Shown here piece by piece: positions 10,163-21,745 of a DNA stretch of 64,000 nt. The notes under the pieces were generated by a model, which had not been told where the DNA came from, ran no database searches, and worked only from the letters and a program-made list of their open reading frames with translations. The number at the start of each line of letters is the position of its first letter. Positions within the stretch are counted from its first letter, which is position 1. A program made the position numbers and the translations under genes. Source of the DNA: Pseudo-nitzschia pungens (Eukaryota > Bacillariophyta > Bacillariophyceae > Bacillariales > Bacillariaceae); assembly GCA_037355855.1 (NCBI GenBank), contig CM074764.1:930001-994000 (forward strand), in the 5' to 3' direction.

Positions 10163-10852
10163 ATTGCTTTGCTTTGATGGGAGGAAAACACTTTTGCAAG
10201 CGCATTTAAGTACTTCGTATATACTTTTGGCGGAGTTCGAAAGCGATGGCATTACCTCAACTTTCTACGTCCAGTATGTTTACCTATGTCAACCTATCTG
10301 TAAAGTTTTCATTTTTTGGTTCAGTGGAGTACCCGTACGATATGTGTGTAACTTGACGTAGTTAAATTATTTTCTTGTTTCACTACACGTATCCGACGAG
10401 TCTGCGAAGCATTTTTCTGTGAACAATTTCAAATGATGGATTGCGTTTTGATTTTATCGCCTGATTGCAAAGTCCAAGCATCTGAAGCATTGCCACGTCC
10501 TTTGCTGCGGTCTATTTCAGAACGATACCCATTCGCATCCTACCATGTATGATGATGCTACTCTTTGATTAGTACAAGTGCAGTAGCTGACTTTTCCTTT
10601 TACGAATTATGCGTATGTTCTCGAAGCCCAGCGGATGGAATTTTTTGCTCTGAAAGGTAATGATGGAATGCGATGCCATTGTATTACATCCTTCCGAGTA
10701 CCATCGATTCTCAACTCAGGTGCCCTATGACGCTTATTCACTCTCAGTTCGAGTGTGTGCGACAAATCGAGGTCTCTCGTCTAGTATCACCACAATACAT
10801 TGTTACAATTTTGTTTTTGTCTCGTCTTGTCGTGTTTTCTTTTGTTTTGTCT
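10163..10852. other. Intergenic spacer between convergent genes
   Basis: This AT-rich stretch lies between the 3' ends of the membrane protein (plus strand) and the amidotransferase fusion (minus strand). It should contain both 3' UTRs. No gene or RNA is supported. Confidence 0.5.
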
Positions 10853-12454
10853 TCAAACGGTCAGAATCACCATGACCGAGTACACTTCTCGTCCATTGTG
10901 CTTGCGATGGAGTGGAGTTATCTCAAAGGCCTTCGTTTCAAACCCGAATTCCTTGATACTTTCTTCGAGGTACCATCGCTTGTGGGCATACCGAGCGCAA
11001 GATTGCAAGGCATACGGCTTGTCATTGGTATCGAATCCGCCGTCGTTGTCATCGCGATCTTGGTCGAAGATTTCCGTCGTAAAGGCAAAGACTCCCTCGT
11101 TCGGAATCATAATTTGTCGAATGTCGTCAAAGACACTCCGCAGATCCTTGATGTAACAAAAGGTGTTGCAGGAAAAGACAAGGTGAAAGGACCTCGAAGC
11201 CAGCAGGCCGTGGTTGGGATTGGTGCATTTTTTCAGGTGCTTGGGCTGCCGCCGGAGGACGCACTCAACGTTTCCGACCACCAGCTCGTCGTAGCAATTT
11301 CGTTGGCGAGCCTTGTCGACCATTTCCGGCGAGAGGTCGACCCCGATCATGTGTTCGACACAAGAGCGAAAGGCTATCCCGGAACAACCCGCTCCGCACC
11401 CCAGATCCGCCGCGGTTTTGGCCCAGGTCGTTGGTTTCTCATGCTGGAGCACACGATCCACCAGTGCTCGGAGTTTTGACGGTGTGTCGTAGTAGTGTTG
11501 CTGTGAAGGTTGCTGTCGCGGGACGACGTTGCTAAAGAGGCCACGGCCCTGCTGTTCGACCTCGTGGCACTCATAGAGCTCCGAAAATGCCAGTCCACCA
11601 TCGAACATCAGCAACTGCCCGCGTTCAAACTCCTTCCAGTCTTCATCGCGGGTCAGCGGCGCCGTCGCAATCACGGCGACGCGGTCGTTTTCGTTGGTGC
11701 ACTTAGAAAAATCGACTTGATAGTCGTCGTCGGTCAGCTTGGCTGTTGAAAACGGCGGTTTGCGAACCAGGTAGTGAAGTCCATTCCAAATCTTTGATCC
11801 CGGGCGGGATCCTGGCCACGAGTAGGCAAACAATGTGTACTGACCGCAGCCCAACAAAAAATTGAGGATCGTACGGTCCTCGTCACCTTCCACCAGCTGA
11901 GCACACAATCGTTGCAGGGTCTCGTACAACAAGGGCAGGGTGGGAAGCTCGGTGAACTCTGCTCGCAGTGCGTTAAGAATGGCACAGAAAGTCGCCTCCG
12001 AATCGGTGGTACCGACCGGGTGGTAAAAAATGCTGTCCCGGGGATTGCTTCCGCGTTCCTGGCTTCGTCGTCCCAGGAGGGGATATTCTGCATACGATTT
12101 CTGGTCGCTGTACTTTGGGACCTCCCCATTGTGGCAAAAAGACCAGTTGATTCCCCACAATTCTCGCTGGAAGGGATGAACGTTCTCCAGAGCAACCGCT
12201 CCCTGTGTGGCATACCGAATATGGGCCATCATGTTGAGGGTCTGGATCGGGTAGTGGTCTGCGACGAACTTTGCAATCTTAGAGTCGGCGGCCGGTTGCG
12301 AATCATGGAAGGTCCGGAGCCCTTGGCTCTCGTAGATAGCCATCCCCCATCCATGCGAGTGAATGTCAGTTTCTCCGCCCCGTTTGCAAAAGCCACGAAA
12401 GGAGAAATTAAAATCCGTCGGCGCGGCGCAGTTCATTCCCAAGAGCTGGCACAT
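10853..12454 (-). CDS. Class II glutamine amidotransferase fused to a SAM-dependent methyltransferase
   Basis: 533 aa. The N-terminus begins Met-Cys; Cys2 is the expected nucleophile of type 2 amidotransferases after Met removal. Supporting blocks are HSHGWGMAIY (32-41), HIRYATQG (78-85), NWSFCHNGE (103-111) and GTTDSEATFC (148-157). This pattern resembles the DUG3/YafJ/EgtC branch rather than biosynthetic synthases. Residues about 340-533 form a Rossmann methyltransferase: ADLGCGAGCSG (motif I, 349-359), GVDLSPEMV (371-379) and FHLVFSCNTFCYI (423-435). A late ARYAHKRWYLEE block resembles COG4976-type methyltransferases. A Gln/Ser linker near 310-322 joins the halves. Family knowledge: DUG3 relatives act on gamma-glutamyl compounds. 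The substrate of the fusion is unknown. It has no introns and ends in TGA. A GT dinucleotide run lies about 45 bases upstream of the start. Confidence 0.88.
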   Translation of the reverse strand: MCQLLGMNCAAPTDFNFSFRGFCKRGGETDIHSHGWGMAIYESQGLRTFHDSQPAADSKIAKFVADHYPIQTLNMMAHIRYATQGAVALENVHPFQRELWGINWSFCHNGEVPKYSDQKSYAEYPLLGRRSQERGSNPRDSIFYHPVGTTDSEATFCAILNALRAEFTELPTLPLLYETLQRLCAQLVEGDEDRTILNFLLGCGQYTLFAYSWPGSRPGSKIWNGLHYLVRKPPFSTAKLTDDDYQVDFSKCTNENDRVAVIATAPLTRDEDWKEFERGQLLMFDGGLAFSELYECHEVEQQGRGLFSNVVPRQQPSQQHYYDTPSKLRALVDRVLQHEKPTTWAKTAADLGCGAGCSGIAFRSCVEHMIGVDLSPEMVDKARQRNCYDELVVGNVECVLRRQPKHLKKCTNPNHGLLASRSFHLVFSCNTFCYIKDLRSVFDDIRQIMIPNEGVFAFTTEIFDQDRDDNDGGFDTNDKPYALQSCARYAHKRWYLEESIKEFGFETKAFEITPLHRKHNGREVYSVMVILTV

Positions 12455-14201
12455 GATGGTTGGTTTTGGCAGTACACGTTGTTACTCGCGTGAATGAGAT
12501 TGTGTGTGTGTGTGTGTGTGTTCGTGTGTTATGATGATGACGAAGTCGTTGGAGTTTGTGTTTGACCCGTTCCTAATGGTTGAGTTGCGTTTGATGAGGG
12601 TGTTTCCAGGAAGAAAGTACACGTAAACTTGCCGGTATGACGACAGTTTTTGGTAAAATATTGACATTCATTTGAAAACTCGAATTGTTCCTCGGTTTGT
12701 GAACGTCAAGCGTCGCCAATGATTGATTGATGTCTTATGCACTAACCTTACTATTACGTACGAGTTTTACCTGGATTTACGTATCGGTATGTACGACGAA
12801 GTAAGGTTACCGGTAAGATTTACCGTATGTAAGTATTCGTATTTCGTATTCATTCTTCTTCCAACTCCCGAAATTCCAAAACTTCAATGATGTCCGCATG
12901 TCACAAAAACCTAAAGATTACCAATCACTTTTTGCTTCGAGAATGAGAATGTTTGAAAAAATGAGGAAAGAACGAGAACGTGACAGGGATCGACAGGAAC
13001 GACTGAGGAAAGACTAAGGTCACTCGTAAGGCTTAGTCGGCCATTTTTTCTTCTTATTAATACGACTCATTCGATTACTCTTAGAACGAATTTCTCCATC
13101 TGCCTTACGGGTTATCGTACGAGTAATTACGTACCGGCACATAAAACCTCACGACTACGGTAATTCGGAACCTACCGTAATTACGAGTAGTCTCGGGTTT
13201 GGAAGAAGAATAAAGATCTGAAATTCGTAAGATTACGTAAAGTTTACGGTAAAGTTGCTAAACTATTGTGCTTATTATTAGTAGTAGTAGTAGTATTTTT
13301 TACAACTCATACCGTAAGGTTACCGTAAATTACATCTGAGGAGATAAACCGGATTGGTCACTGTTGCATCATGGTATTATTAGGCCCAAGATAACCTCGT
13401 GTGTTACTGTAGTAGTACTAGTAACGAAAGTGATGCCACAATAGATGTGTTAGTACAGTACTAGTACTAGTAGTGCTTTGTATCACACAATGTGTGTTTG
13501 GAGCACGATCAGACCACGATTCATTCAAAGGCAGCAAGCACCAACCCTTGACCATCAACAAGAATAGTAGCTGATTTCTCTAGAGAAGAGCGTTCTCTTC
13601 ATTTATTAGTAGCTTGTTTCGATGGAAATTGAGTTGGAAAGGTTTGGTTACTTCATTACTTCACTGCTGTAAGCAACTTTCTACAGCACTCATCGTGTGT
13701 ACTAGTAGTAGTAGTATTACTACTACTAGTAGTAGTAGTATTCACAATTGGTATTAGTAGTACTAGTGCTAGTAGAAATGCTGTTAATAATATCCTTGTG
13801 TTAATAGCTAATTTAGAAAATTTGGTATATTCTTGTGTAACAATGCAAAGTACAAATCTTTGTACCAGAGAGATCACTGGTACTACTAGTAGTAGTTGTT
13901 GTTGTTCTATTCTTCATGCTGCATAAAACTGTACGGTTGCAGAATTATCGATGATTGATTTTCAACGCTGTGTAAGGAATAGAGCATCTCAAAAAAGCTT
14001 CTATTTGATAGACCCCGAAGGAACATATTGAAGTCTTCCCAGAACGACAGGTTTGACATGATGGAACCCCCAACAATGCAGTAGAAACGACAACGTCGTC
14101 GTGTTGCACGTAGTACTCTAGTAGTAGTACTACTACACTGTCTTGCCTTTATCATAATCATCAGTATCGCGTGTGCCCCTCTACGTTTCTCGCCGTTGCG
14201 T
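12455..14201. other. Gene-free spacer rich in GTAAG-type words and TAGTAC runs
   Basis: A (GT)n run lies at 12500-12521. Between 12740 and 13345 there are many variants of TTACGGTAAGGTTAC, TTACGTACGAG and similar self-complementary words. Runs of TAG/CTA triplets (TACTAGTAGTAGTA) lie near 13279-13297, 13412-13425, 13452-13474, 13698-13770, 13883-13898 and 14108-14135. Two short minus-strand ORFs (13656-13877, 13907-14161) show no recognisable features and are not called. Confidence 0.6.
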
Positions 14202-15454
14202 TTAGGTTCGCTTCCGTTTTTGTCCTAGTGTTTGAACCTCGTTCTTCGACGTACATGGCGATGCCTTGGTAAATTGGACGTCTGAAAGCGCAATATCGCT
14301 CCTTGCGCCTCGGAGAAATTCTTTAGTTTCTCGGAGGGTGTCCAAGGTCCTGTTCAAATACAATGCCATGATTGGCGGGTTTTTTGACATGTGCTCGATC
14401 GCAAGGCTCCTGAGTTTGGATCGATCGGGACTTTCGAGGTTTGCAATGACGAGAGCATCAATGCATCGTGTTTCCAATTCCGTGATTGCTGGTTTCGTCT
14501 GGTGGTCTTTGCAATTGTCGCTGCTTTGGTTTCCCCCTTTGATTCCTCTCTGTATAGCTGTTCCATGATCAAAAACCACAAGGCGGCTTCATCCCAAACC
14601 ACGGGCATGGCACTCTTGCTCGTGAGCTCTAGAAATGACTTGTAATCGAGACCTTTGATACCGTTGCAGCGGATCTGCCTTCCTTGAAATTTGGCAACGC
14701 AATAACTCCACATTACGTGGTGGCATTCGGATTTGCTGGATAGAAGCGCCACAATATCTTTCCACAGGAGAAGATCTGCCGTGCGGGCCAGGTAGGTTTC
14801 CTGTGCCATGGATTCGTGTCCCGTTTCGACACAAAATTTGGCGACCATGGACTGCAATCTCTCGAAGTGGCAACCTGCGTCTCGGAATGCAGTGATTGCT
14901 TCGTACAATTCTCCCGGTCCGGTACGCGAACTCTCCTCGGTGTCGTTCAGCAGAGAATTCCAGATCAAATCTTCCAAGCTGATCTCTCCCTTCGTGCCCT
15001 CGACACGAAATCCGCCCGTAAATTGGAGAAAATCCACCAGATACCACATTCCCACAAGTATTCCTCTGTCGATGCTGATGCCATCCACACTCAGCTTCAT
15101 CGGCTGGTGTTGATAGCACTGGTTCAGTAGCATCTCGAATGCTACCGTCAGGTACTCGAACACAACGAATGCCTCTGGCCCTTTCACCCCGGGAAAGACT
15201 ATTCTGCTGTGGCGAGCCTTCAACTCGGAGAGGGATTCCATGGAAGAATCGGACGACGGCACGAAAATCCGCTGGAAGTAGTCGAAGCGGCGCCCCAGGA
15301 TCACGCTGTGGACGGCGTAAGTGACCGGTTTTGTCCAGAAACAGCCCTCGCCCTTGGAGCAGAGTTCGCAGCTTCCGCAGGTTCTGTTGGGCACGAGGGT
15401 AATCTTCCAATCGCAGAAACTCGGTGGTTTGTCGGGATTTTTTGTCCAGGCCAT
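14202..15454 (-). pseudogene. BTB/POZ-coiled-coil family member with one frameshift (copy A)
   Basis: The start at 15454 gives MAWTKNPDKPP, matching the MxWTKxP start of the other copies. The BTB-like N-terminus contains SFCDWKITL, TYAVHSVILGRRFDYFQR and WYLVDFLQF. It is followed by the family block with EAITAFRDAGCHFERLQSMV and CVETG. Near 14537 the frame leaves the family pattern. Moving by one base at a run of five G (minus strand, 14533-14537) restores it: TELETRCIDALV, SKNPPIMALYLNRTL and a terminal KRKRT, ending at 14202. One missing G explains the break, which may be a real lesion or a homopolymer error. This copy lacks a long heptad coil. It is the only family member on the minus strand, about 8 kb from the others. 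Confidence 0.8.
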
Positions 15455-16847
15455 GGTCTGCGGGTGTTTCACGAGCGTTCAAAGTCGTCGACGGTAATTA
15501 CAGCGAGTAAAGTGCAAATCAAAAAAAAAAAAATGGAACGAATGTGGAACACTCTGTTAAAGTGTATAAATTTATTTTTCAATATATATATGTGGACGGA
15601 ACAATTGCTTGCCGGATGATTTTGTTGTGAAAGATTCAATCAAAAGTAAGAAAAAAAAACGAACCGCCATATTATCGACAAAGCTTGTCCAATCGAAGGC
15701 AATGGAATGACTTCACATAGGCCATTTTGAATTGGTCCAGCACGTGGCGGGTCATAGGATACAGATGCCGGAGGGGGCTATTGTTTTCACCATTCCCCGT
15801 ATCGCAAATCAGATCGGACGAAAACGCAAATTCAGTGCACTTCGCAGATTGCATGAGAGGTTTGTTTGCATACGAAGTGAAACGGCGTGAAACAGTGTTC
15901 CGCAGTGCATAAGTCCGGATCCTGGCGGACCCGTTTCTGGCATGAAGTTGAAGTAAAAACTATTCAAAATAATTAATGGAATCTCTCTCCGAGCAAAAAT
16001 ATTTAGGTTACTACTGAAAATGATTAGTGGTATGAATGCTGTACGTGTAGCAACAGTACACGTACGTACGTAGTACTTGAGATACTGTCGGAGCGAAAAC
16101 CTTCAAGAATCCATTATTTAATACCATGAGACGACAGGTGGACAGCCACAAAAATAACACCTGGCTGGCATGACGTTCTACCCACAAAAAAAACTTTTAT
16201 CAATCCCCCGAAGAAATCGTAACAATTTTGTCGCCATCACCAGCAAGCTTGCAAAACAAAGCGAGGGACGACGATGTTGCCATAAGTTTCTCGTTCTGTC
16301 CCATCACCAAACAAGGAAGAAGATCGAGTTTTGAGTTCTGTCTTGAACACGAGGTAGCAGATGTTAATTGAACGAGTCTTATCACGCAATACATCAATCA
16401 AATGTCTAAGTGAATACATCAACCCGCGGTGACTAATAGTCAACCCCTTAGTCAACCCGCGGTGACTAATAGCAATTTGGTCAAATTTGGTAACAATTAC
16501 AGTATAACTTGTGTTACCACACATTTACTAGATAGCTACCTAGCCTGCAGCTTGCAGGTTCGTATGGTTCGATGACACGGTTTGGATCATGCACTCGGAG
16601 CATACGGATTGTATCGTGGATGCATTTGTTCGTGAATTGTGCATACGTGTGCATACTATTATGTGTGTGGTTTTGTGAATGAATCGGTTGAGAAGAACTC
16701 CACCGAACCAGGAACGCCACACACCCGTTGCGGTATTGTACACTTCTAGCGATAGCCCCCGCTGCTTCGCATCGACCGCAAGAAGTTTCCGGAATGATTC
16801 GCTTGTTCCGGAGGGAGTTTTTCGTTTTTTCGACAACGTGTCCGTGG
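15455..16847. other. Intergenic spacer with a short direct repeat
   Basis: No supported gene. A 20-base sequence beginning CAACCCGCGGTGACTAATAG occurs twice, near 16420 and 16453. TACGTACGTAGTAC lies near 16061-16076. Minus-strand ORFs at 16200-16836 show no domain features. Confidence 0.5.
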
Positions 16848-18989
16848 TTAACAGTGTTGTTGTCGTTGTTGTTGATGATGATGATGATGATTTTGATGTT
16901 CCTGCGCTTCCCTCTGATACGAGACGTACTTGGAAGCCGCGGTTTCGAGGAGGATTTGCGCCCGCTTATCGTCCCGGCGGAAGCGTTCCACCTGATCGAA
17001 GAGATCTACGATCCGCGAGAGTTTGTTCTTGGCGAGACCCAAGTGATGGTGATGGTGACGGTTTCGGTCCGTTCCCGGTTCGTGTTTGTTCCCCTTTGGT
17101 GCGCTCGCTCCCTTGTTCGTGTTCTCCCGGAGGTTCTGCGCTCGGCGGGACCCGAGACGAATCACTCCCAGCGACGTGCCGGCAACGCTGTTTGTCTCAC
17201 AGTCGATCTCGCCGGAAGTCATGCACTTGCCATTGCTGCTGCTGCTGCTGCTGTTGTCGCAAAGCGACAGACCCCCGGCCAGAATCAGCTTCCGGGCTCT
17301 CGGATTGGGAACGATGCGTTCGGTCACGAGTCGGAGGTGGAGCGCCGAGAGTTCTGCCGTTTCGGTGCGATCGAGAAGGGAGTCCTCGGCGGTTTGAAGG
17401 CGCCGCGCGCAGTCTCGTTCATGAATCCTGGCGGCGGCGAGCTTGGCTTGTAGCGATCGGACCGTCTCGCTTGCTTCCTCGAGCTCCCCGGACCACCGCA
17501 GAGCATCCTCCGAGGCCTTGCTGCGAGCGTTGAGGGCTGTTTCGTGCTCGGAACGCACGGTTTCGGCGAGGCGGGCAAAGGGATCGATCGGATCGACGCC
17601 CGGAAGAGCGGTTGGACGGGGGCGGCGGATGTGCACGTGGTCGTGCTGATGCTTGTGGCGGTGTTCCTGTACCTGTTGTGGTGTGTGTTGGTACGGTTCT
17701 TCGTCTTCGTCGTCATCGTCCCCGTGCGCATCCTCAAAGAGGTGAAAGTCCGAATGATCGTCTTCGTATTCGTGTTCTTCTTCGTATTCGTATTCCTCGC
17801 GAGACTTCTCAGAGGGACAAAAGTTGGAAGTCGCTTCGTTTTCCTTGTTGGAACCACGCGGAAGAGCCCGGGACGGTGTCGACGGTTTCTGCGGCTTGAA
17901 TCGCGAGCGCATGTGGTGGATCTGGTTGTACCGGTATCGGAGTAGCATCACCCGTCGTTGTTCCTCCGGAGAAGCCCACGAGAGGGATTCCTCTGCGGGG
18001 GTTGGCGGCGTCGGCAGGTCCAACCACACGCGGGAGTGCTGTTGTTTCTCGCGGGACTGCTCGAGCGTGAGCGTGGTGAGAATGCTGGAGCTCCCGGTCA
18101 GGAGGGACGCCAGGTGCTCTTCTTCGACGTCGTCCACCGCGTCGGTTTCGTCGTCGCCATTGCCATTGCCATTGCCATTGTAGTTGTCCCGCGGAACCAG
18201 ACCGTCTCCGTCAAAGGATTCGAACGCCAGGTCACTCTCGTTGACCTGGTCGATGGTGCTTCCCATCACGCTGGCCCCGAACGCCCGCGACAGGTCTTCG
18301 TCCTCGTCTCCGGGGAATCCCGCAAAGAAGTCGTCCTCGTCCGAATCGAGGCGGGAGAGGAATCGCAACGAATTATTCCGGGGACGATCGGCATCGACAT
18401 CGGCATGGCCCCGGGTATTGTCTTTGCGATCATCTCCGTCTCCGTCTCGGTCGCCATCTAGATCGAGATTGCCAAAGAGATCGCCATCTTCGTCGTCGCT
18501 GCTGCTGCTGGTTTGGCTGAGGGTAAGCTCAATGATTCCCGTGTCCGTGAGGGCCTCGCAGTTGTGCAGACTGTCCTCTTCGTTTTCTTCCTCGTCGCAA
18601 TCGTCTGCGTCCTCGTCTTCTTCTTCCCGGATGAAATCCAGCGGGGCGCGGACCGAGGTGGGAGACTGACGCTTTCGGGTGGAGGCTTTCTTGGGCTTCT
18701 TCTCGGGGGTGGAGACCTTGCTGTTGCTTCTGTTGTTGTTGCCGTTGCTATCGCTGCTGCCAGCATTACTACTAGATGCCGGTCTCCCGTGACGCCGAAT
18801 GCCAATGGTTCTTTGGGGTTCGGGACCGGCTTCCCCGCTGCTGGCGTTTGCGTTGAGAAGCGCCAGGGGATGGGTCAGTTCGCCGCCGCTTTGGCTCGCG
18901 GTGCTTCCACCGCCATGGGTGGGAAGATACGGCTGGGAACGAAGCGAGTGCGGTTTGTGCCTCGGGACAATGATCGGACGCCGCGCCAT
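16848..18989 (-). CDS. Acidic disordered protein with C-terminal coiled coil, unknown
   Basis: The frame is open from 19268, but the ATG at 18989 (MARRPIIVPRH) has a good context (ATCATGG), and the region upstream translates to low-complexity repeats, so I use it (713 aa). The first 450 residues alternate Ser/Asn-rich and strongly Asp/Glu-rich stretches. Near residues 500-600 a charged helical region (ARLAETVRSEHETALNARSK, then SLQAKLAAARIHERDCARRL) looks like a coiled coil. The C-terminus is His/Gln-rich, including a run of about ten His/Gln residues. There are no catalytic motifs or membrane segments. A nuclear or cytoskeletal scaffold would fit, but nothing in the sequence decides this. 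CAGTG pentamer repeats lie 60-95 bases upstream. Confidence 0.75.
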   Translation of the reverse strand: MARRPIIVPRHKPHSLRSQPYLPTHGGGSTASQSGGELTHPLALLNANASSGEAGPEPQRTIGIRRHGRPASSSNAGSSDSNGNNNRSNSKVSTPEKKPKKASTRKRQSPTSVRAPLDFIREEEDEDADDCDEEENEEDSLHNCEALTDTGIIELTLSQTSSSSDDEDGDLFGNLDLDGDRDGDGDDRKDNTRGHADVDADRPRNNSLRFLSRLDSDEDDFFAGFPGDEDEDLSRAFGASVMGSTIDQVNESDLAFESFDGDGLVPRDNYNGNGNGNGDDETDAVDDVEEEHLASLLTGSSSILTTLTLEQSREKQQHSRVWLDLPTPPTPAEESLSWASPEEQRRVMLLRYRYNQIHHMRSRFKPQKPSTPSRALPRGSNKENEATSNFCPSEKSREEYEYEEEHEYEDDHSDFHLFEDAHGDDDDEDEEPYQHTPQQVQEHRHKHQHDHVHIRRPRPTALPGVDPIDPFARLAETVRSEHETALNARSKASEDALRWSGELEEASETVRSLQAKLAAARIHERDCARRLQTAEDSLLDRTETAELSALHLRLVTERIVPNPRARKLILAGGLSLCDNSSSSSSNGKCMTSGEIDCETNSVAGTSLGVIRLGSRRAQNLRENTNKGASAPKGNKHEPGTDRNRHHHHHLGLAKNKLSRIVDLFDQVERFRRDDKRAQILLETAASKYVSYQREAQEHQNHHHHHQQQRQQHC

Positions 18990-20926
18990 GATGGTTGTCT
19001 GTCTGTTGCTTTGGTGTGAGTTGTTTTCGTTTGTTTTGATTTCTGTAGTGTAGTGCAGTGTAGTGCAGTGCAGTGCAGTGCAGCGTTGTGATGTTGAAAC
19101 GTCAGTGATGGTTCCTGATTCGTTTCGTTTTGCTTCTGCGCGATGCGTGTACGAGTACGAGTACGAGTAAATTACGAGTACACGGATTCTGTGATGTAGG
19201 AATTCTTCGGTGATGTTGCTTCTTGCCGGAATAACGTTGCAAGATTGCGGAGTAGTGCTGTATTTCAATGCGGCATGTGCGTTTGTCTTTGGTTCCGCCC
19301 CGTTGGAACCGAAAGGGATGGAACAATAATTCTATCCGACGACCGCGACGGAGGGAAGAATACTATACACTGTGGTAGTGCAATGCAATGCAACGCAATG
19401 CAATACGGTGATGACTGTAATCGTACCGGTCCTCGTACCGTATTGTTGGGTTGCAACGTTGCTGTAATATTCTGGCAATAACTAGCAACGTTGACACCGA
19501 AAGGGGAACCAGATGGTGGGTGAGAAGCGAAAAGAGGCAATCAAAGCAAAAACTCCAAAATCATCTGCTGGTTCCCCGCGGGGAAGAAGAGTTTGGGAAC
19601 AGTGTTGCCAGAAGATAGAGAGAAGATGGCACCGGAACGGCCGTGATTGTGTGATAATATACCGGTACAGTACCGTAGCAGTAGTGATCTTATGATGTGT
19701 CTCGGATTTATGTTCCTTCCGGACGGTACAATCTGATAGGCGCGAGTGACGAGTGCGTTGATGCCCGAGCAGATGGCGGTAGTGGTGCCGCGCTTCGCGG
19801 GAGACAACAATCCCGCAAGTACCTTCTTGTGCTTCCTTGCTTCGCGGCGGAGCGGAGCGGATAACTCCCATGTACCGTACTGGTATTATGTATCCGTGCT
19901 GTTTCGTCTATGTAACCATGTCGGTGGCGCTGCGGACGCCCGAAACACAAATTCAAAAACTGGCATTTCGGAGGAATCCGTGTGGGAATATTCGTGGGTG
20001 CAGCGAGCCGTTGCCGCGGAACGCGGAGTGGCCGGGGCGGGAATCCCATGTCGTCTCATATTTTGGAGAGGGAAAATTGGACCCCTCAGAAGGTTGCGCA
20101 CGACATAGGAATTGCATGTCTATTATTCTCAAACGTTTTCTGGTCGTGTCACTGCTCGGGGGTGTCCCTCGAGCGCGATTGCACGCACCGAGCTTGGTCC
20201 CACGCCGATCGACTCCTTCCGCGCAGAAAACGTCACCTGCCCGATCGGTTCGTCCCTGGAACATGCATTTTGGACGGAATGTTGTTAGGGAGGGACAGAG
20301 GAGCGTTCCCCGGCGCGCGATTTTGGTTGCCGCAAGAACCGAGGGCTCCGTGCGTTACCGGTAGGTAACCTTACTCGCACGGCGAATCAAAAATGGACTG
20401 CGAGTAACTTACCCCTACCGGTACGTAATCGTACGAACGTATTTTACGTGATTGCGCCAAAATAGAGTTTTCTGTAGGGGAGTAATTACCCGTAACCTTA
20501 GGATAAGATCTTACCAAAAGCGTTCAATCAACAATACAGTAAATCTTAATCTTACTCGTAACCTTACGGTAAGATTTTAAGATCACGTCAATCTTACTGT
20601 ACTACCATTCTCTTACGGACGGACAAGACCTGAAGTCGCGGAATAAGTGCAATAAATCTCTTTCGATCGATTGGATGATTCGTAACTGGTACCGTGATCG
20701 CAATGAACGAACAACGAACAACCACGTTTCTCTTTAGATTTATGGTTGATCGGCGTTCGGAAACCTCTCTCTCGGAGGGTGGTGCATCGGATCCTGGAGA
20801 AGATTGGGCGTTGGCGCAACACACGGTAGGGGGTTAGTTGTTGTAGACTCGCATCGGTTTTCTTCCAATGGCAGACCAATCCGGCATTGAGCGAATCAAT
20901 CGATCGATCGATCGATCGATGGAAAC
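18990..20926. other. Long spacer with pentanucleotide repeats and GTAAG-type words
   Basis: Tandem (CAGTG)n lies at about 19050-19083, GAGTAC/GAGTACGAGTAC at 19153-19170, and CAATG/CAATGCAACG at 19378-19402. From 20356 to 20600 the sequence is dense in TAACCTTACTCG, GGTAAGATTTT and similar words. A GATC tandem (five units) lies at 20901-20920. Several ORFs of 60-175 codons overlap on both strands; none has a recognisable motif. Confidence 0.5.
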
Positions 20927-21745
20927 ATGGATGCCTTCCAAACTGCCAAGATTCAAAAGGCGGCTAGGCAACGACGATCAAGACGGCCGGCCAAGAACCC
21001 AATGCAGCGATTGCAGCTGCCAAAAAAGGGGGGGGGAAAGCGATCTCCGAAACTGGTTCCACAATCGAGGAGGCCCCCGGAAGCCACCGATGCAATGCGA
21101 AATGGGATCATGGATGCTACAACCTGCAAAACGAACGGAACGAACCGCGGTTGGTTCGTGGCAGGAACAATTCGTATCTCACCCAAGCCATCACTCCAAG
21201 CTGCGGTAGAACCAGAGATCGATCGGTTCGTTGCAGAATCGAAAACGACGATGCATCTCATCGCATCGCATTCACTAGTAGAAGACGAGACGAAATCAGA
21301 CGAATCCAGACTCGCTGGAGGAGGCATGCATGCCGTCAAACACCAATTGACGACGGTCCAACCCTCACGATCGCAAACGCCGATGGAAAACGTTCCAACA
21401 GCGGCACAGAAATCGGAACCCGAACACCACTGTCAACGGTGCGTGGTCTGCGAAAGAACATTCTGCGAGCGTGCAAACCACGGCGCAAATGCGATGGTTC
21501 TTGCATTCTCGTTTCGCGTTGGCGTGAGCGTCTCCGTGGACATGGTGGACCTCTTTGGCATTCCATGCAGATGTTTCCATGTGCCAAACAGGGAGGGACG
21601 AGAGGAGAGGGACGTGTCTGCATTCGTCGCTGGCTCCTGCATAAATAAATGGTATGCTCGTTCGGTACGACTGGATCGAAGCGGTGTTGTGCGGAAAAAT
21701 TTAGCTCGTCGGTTTACGACTTTTACGTGTTGCCCCGCGGAATGA
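20927..21745 (+). CDS. Possible hypothetical ORF, 272 codons, low confidence
   Basis: This is the longest open frame in a 3-kb gene-poor stretch. The N-terminus is Arg/Lys-rich, and the middle has CQRCVVCERTFC, which could be a small metal-binding knuckle. Competing ORFs of 128-180 codons overlap it in other frames and there is no strong start context. It could be chance. Confidence 0.25.
   Translation: MDAFQTAKIQKAARQRRSRRPAKNPMQRLQLPKKGGGKRSPKLVPQSRRPPEATDAMRNGIMDATTCKTNGTNRGWFVAGTIRISPKPSLQAAVEPEIDRFVAESKTTMHLIASHSLVEDETKSDESRLAGGGMHAVKHQLTTVQPSRSQTPMENVPTAAQKSEPEHHCQRCVVCERTFCERANHGANAMVLAFSFRVGVSVSVDMVDLFGIPCRCFHVPNREGREERDVSAFVAGSCINKWYARSVRLDRSGVVRKNLARRFTTFTCCPAE

Noticed and set aside
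13269..13770. CRISPR-like or telomere-like array
   Set aside because: The TAG/CTA runs have no fixed repeat-spacer structure and do not match the TTAGGG telomere unit.
16679..17533. Plus-strand ORFs of 240-284 codons
   Set aside because: They are shadows of the acidic coiled-coil gene on the minus strand, with repeat-derived low complexity.
19708..20364. Overlapping ORFs of 90-175 codons on both strands
   Set aside because: No domain pattern or clear start context, and they overlap GTAAG-type spacer words; I treat them as chance.
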